64,000 bases of DNA from the NCBI RefSeq assembly GCF_018860155.1, contig NZ_JAHKNI010000003.1, positions 496,001-560,000 of the forward strand, read 5' to 3'. Source of the stretch: Nocardia albiluteola. Lineage in GTDB: Bacteria > Actinomycetota > Actinomycetes > Mycobacteriales > Mycobacteriaceae. Positions 63,461 through 64,000 of the stretch are shown here, piece after piece (the stretch's first letter is position 1; the number at the start of each line of letters is the position of its first letter). Both the position numbers and the translations under genes were made by a program. The notes beneath the pieces were generated by a model, which was given only the letters and a program-made list of their open reading frames with translations, made no database searches and had not been told where the DNA came from.

Positions 63461-63658
63461 GCTGATCCCGGCCAGGAGCTCAGATCCGAATCTTCCGGCG
63501 GTTCCGGGAGGCTGGTCCCGGACAGTGCGGCGCGGGCGATCTGTGGGTGCGGATGGCTCGGTTCGTGGCAGCCGACCCTCCGGCTGGCTGAGAGTGACGT
63601 GGCCGCCCATCACCTGAAGCAGGGCCACCGGCCCGGGACCCCGTTCCCGTCCGAATAG
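63458..63658 (+). CDS. Small Cys/His-containing protein, possibly from a mobile element
   Basis: 66 residues from GTG 63458: SAARAICGCGWLGSWQPTL then RLAESDVAAHHLKQGHRPGT. The C-G-C-G-W motif followed by A-x-x-D-x-x-A-H-H resembles small zinc-ribbon-like proteins of actinobacterial plasmids and integrative elements (CGW-type), but the family assignment is from memory. The start codon is in a perfect palindrome (63439-63460), so translation or transcription is probably controlled there. No Shine-Dalgarno. Confidence 0.5.
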   Translation: MADPGQELRSESSGGSGRLVPDSAARAICGCGWLGSWQPTLRLAESDVAAHHLKQGHRPGTPFPSE

Positions 63659-63660
63659 GC

Positions 63661-63690
63661 AGCGCCCCAGTGTCTTCCAGGGGCGGCGCT
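63661..63690 (+). terminator. Hairpin after the small Cys/His gene
   Basis: CGCCCC (63663-63668) and GGGGCG (63680-63685) pair around an 11-base loop, and AGCGCC/GGCGCT (63661-63666 and 63685-63690) offer an alternative. It starts right after the stop codon, as a factor-independent terminator would. Confidence 0.45.
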
Positions 63691-63755
63691 CGTCCAAGGA
63701 GGGGGTTGGACTGGCAGGAGCCGGTATTCAGGTAGTCGGTGTAGGGGTGCGCTAA

Positions 63756-63908
63756 TTACTGACACCCGCCAGCACCGCTGTTCAAGGCAACTTTGTTGTT
63801 TCTCGCAGGATTACTACCGCAACTCCCGATACGATCAATATTGCTGGCGACCGCTGGTATTTAACTGAACTTACTGCTGCATCGTTGCAGGTCAACGCAA
63901 TTTTCTGA
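63756..63908 (+). other. AT-richer coding-like segment, probably foreign
   Basis: From TTA at 63756 to TGA 63906-63908 a 50-codon frame reads TPASTAVQGNFVVSRRITTA, then TPDTINIAGDRWYLTELTAA and SLQVNAIF. It has protein-like composition but codons ending in A/T (GTT GTT TCT; ATT ACT; AAT ATT GCT), unlike every other gene here. There is no start codon; it may be the end of a truncated gene. Region about 63735-63915 is visibly lower in GC. I do not recognise the family. Confidence 0.45.
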
Positions 63909-63922
63909 GAGCTTTCCGTGCC

Positions 63923-64000
63923 GTGCGTGATGAGGATGTCGAGCGGGATCTATCGAGACTTGTTGTGCCGGAAGTCGGTCGGCTGGAGAGGCCCTCAGGC
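63923..64000 (+). CDS. 5' end of a gene running off the window
   Basis: From GTG 63923 the frame is open to the window end: VRDEDVERDLSRLVVPEVGR then LERPSG (the frame is open back to 63869). The string VVPEVGRLE resembles the N-terminus of some actinobacterial tyrosine-recombinase integrases, which fits the mobile-element signs next to it, but 26 residues are not enough to decide. Confidence 0.35.
   Translation, partial: MRDEDVERDLSRLVVPEVGRLERPSG

Overview
The window looks like chromosome from a GC-rich actinomycete of the Mycobacteriales, most probably Nocardia or a close relative. The reasons are the uniformly high GC, frequent GTG starts, many TetR/LysR/GntR/AraC/LuxR-LAL regulators, an F420-type LLM oxidoreductase and a Ddn-like protein, a TIGR03086 (mycothiol-enzyme fold) protein, a lipase-maturation-factor protein, and an actinobacterial paa operon next to a bkd operon. 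The assignment rests on protein families only. I see no rRNA, tRNA or CRISPR.

Bases 1-34.6 kb are a mosaic of short catabolic or oxidoreductase units, most with an adjacent regulator: GlxA-type AraC plus HD protein; LOR protein; SDR/TetR divergent pair around a long palindrome; a giant LAL regulator divergent from an NTF2-like protein and a DHA2 efflux pump; XRE regulator/hydrolase/bicupin; TetR/FAD monooxygenase pair with two palindromes; TetR, quinone oxidoreductase and class-I GATase protein; an Old Yellow Enzyme divergent from a Ddn-like protein through two look-alike promoters; lipase maturation factor; an LLM/SnoaL/SDR set; a six-hairpin-glycosidase-like lipoprotein; and a compact operon of an alpha-oxoamine synthase, a polysaccharide-deacetylase-family protein and an NmrA-family reductase divergent from a LysR gene. 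Between these lie decayed pieces: an IS256-type transposase tip, two integrase remnants, a headless alpha/beta hydrolase, an internally deleted AraC gene and an NTF2 fragment.

34.6-38.3 kb is a four-gene island (carbon-nitrogen hydrolase, GntR regulator, MHS transporter, DUF2848 protein). Both of its divergent promoter regions carry the same element, TGTATACA-N5-TATGC, so it looks like one GntR-controlled uptake and hydrolysis pathway. 38.5-48.1 kb is the phenylacetate pathway: leftward paaI, an EthD-like gene and paaZ, a TetR regulator (PaaR), then rightward paaG, paaA-E and paaK, with PaaR-like palindromes in front of both arms. 48.4-55.0 kb is an Lrp-type regulator divergent from the branched-chain keto-acid dehydrogenase genes (E1-alpha, E1-beta, E2, E3) and a leucine/valine dehydrogenase, which together would oxidise branched-chain amino acids.

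55.0-63.4 kb contains a VOC fragment, a small secreted protein, two gene fragments, a TetR gene with a striking palindrome, a Tat-exported sulfatase, a lipoprotein gamma-glutamyltransferase ending in a 16-bp hairpin, a LysR/SDR pair (the SDR lacks the catalytic Tyr and Lys), and a GNAT acetyltransferase. The last 600 bases hold a small Cys/His protein gene whose start codon lies in a perfect palindrome, then a visibly AT-richer stretch with foreign-looking codons and the beginning of another gene. That looks like the edge of a mobile element.
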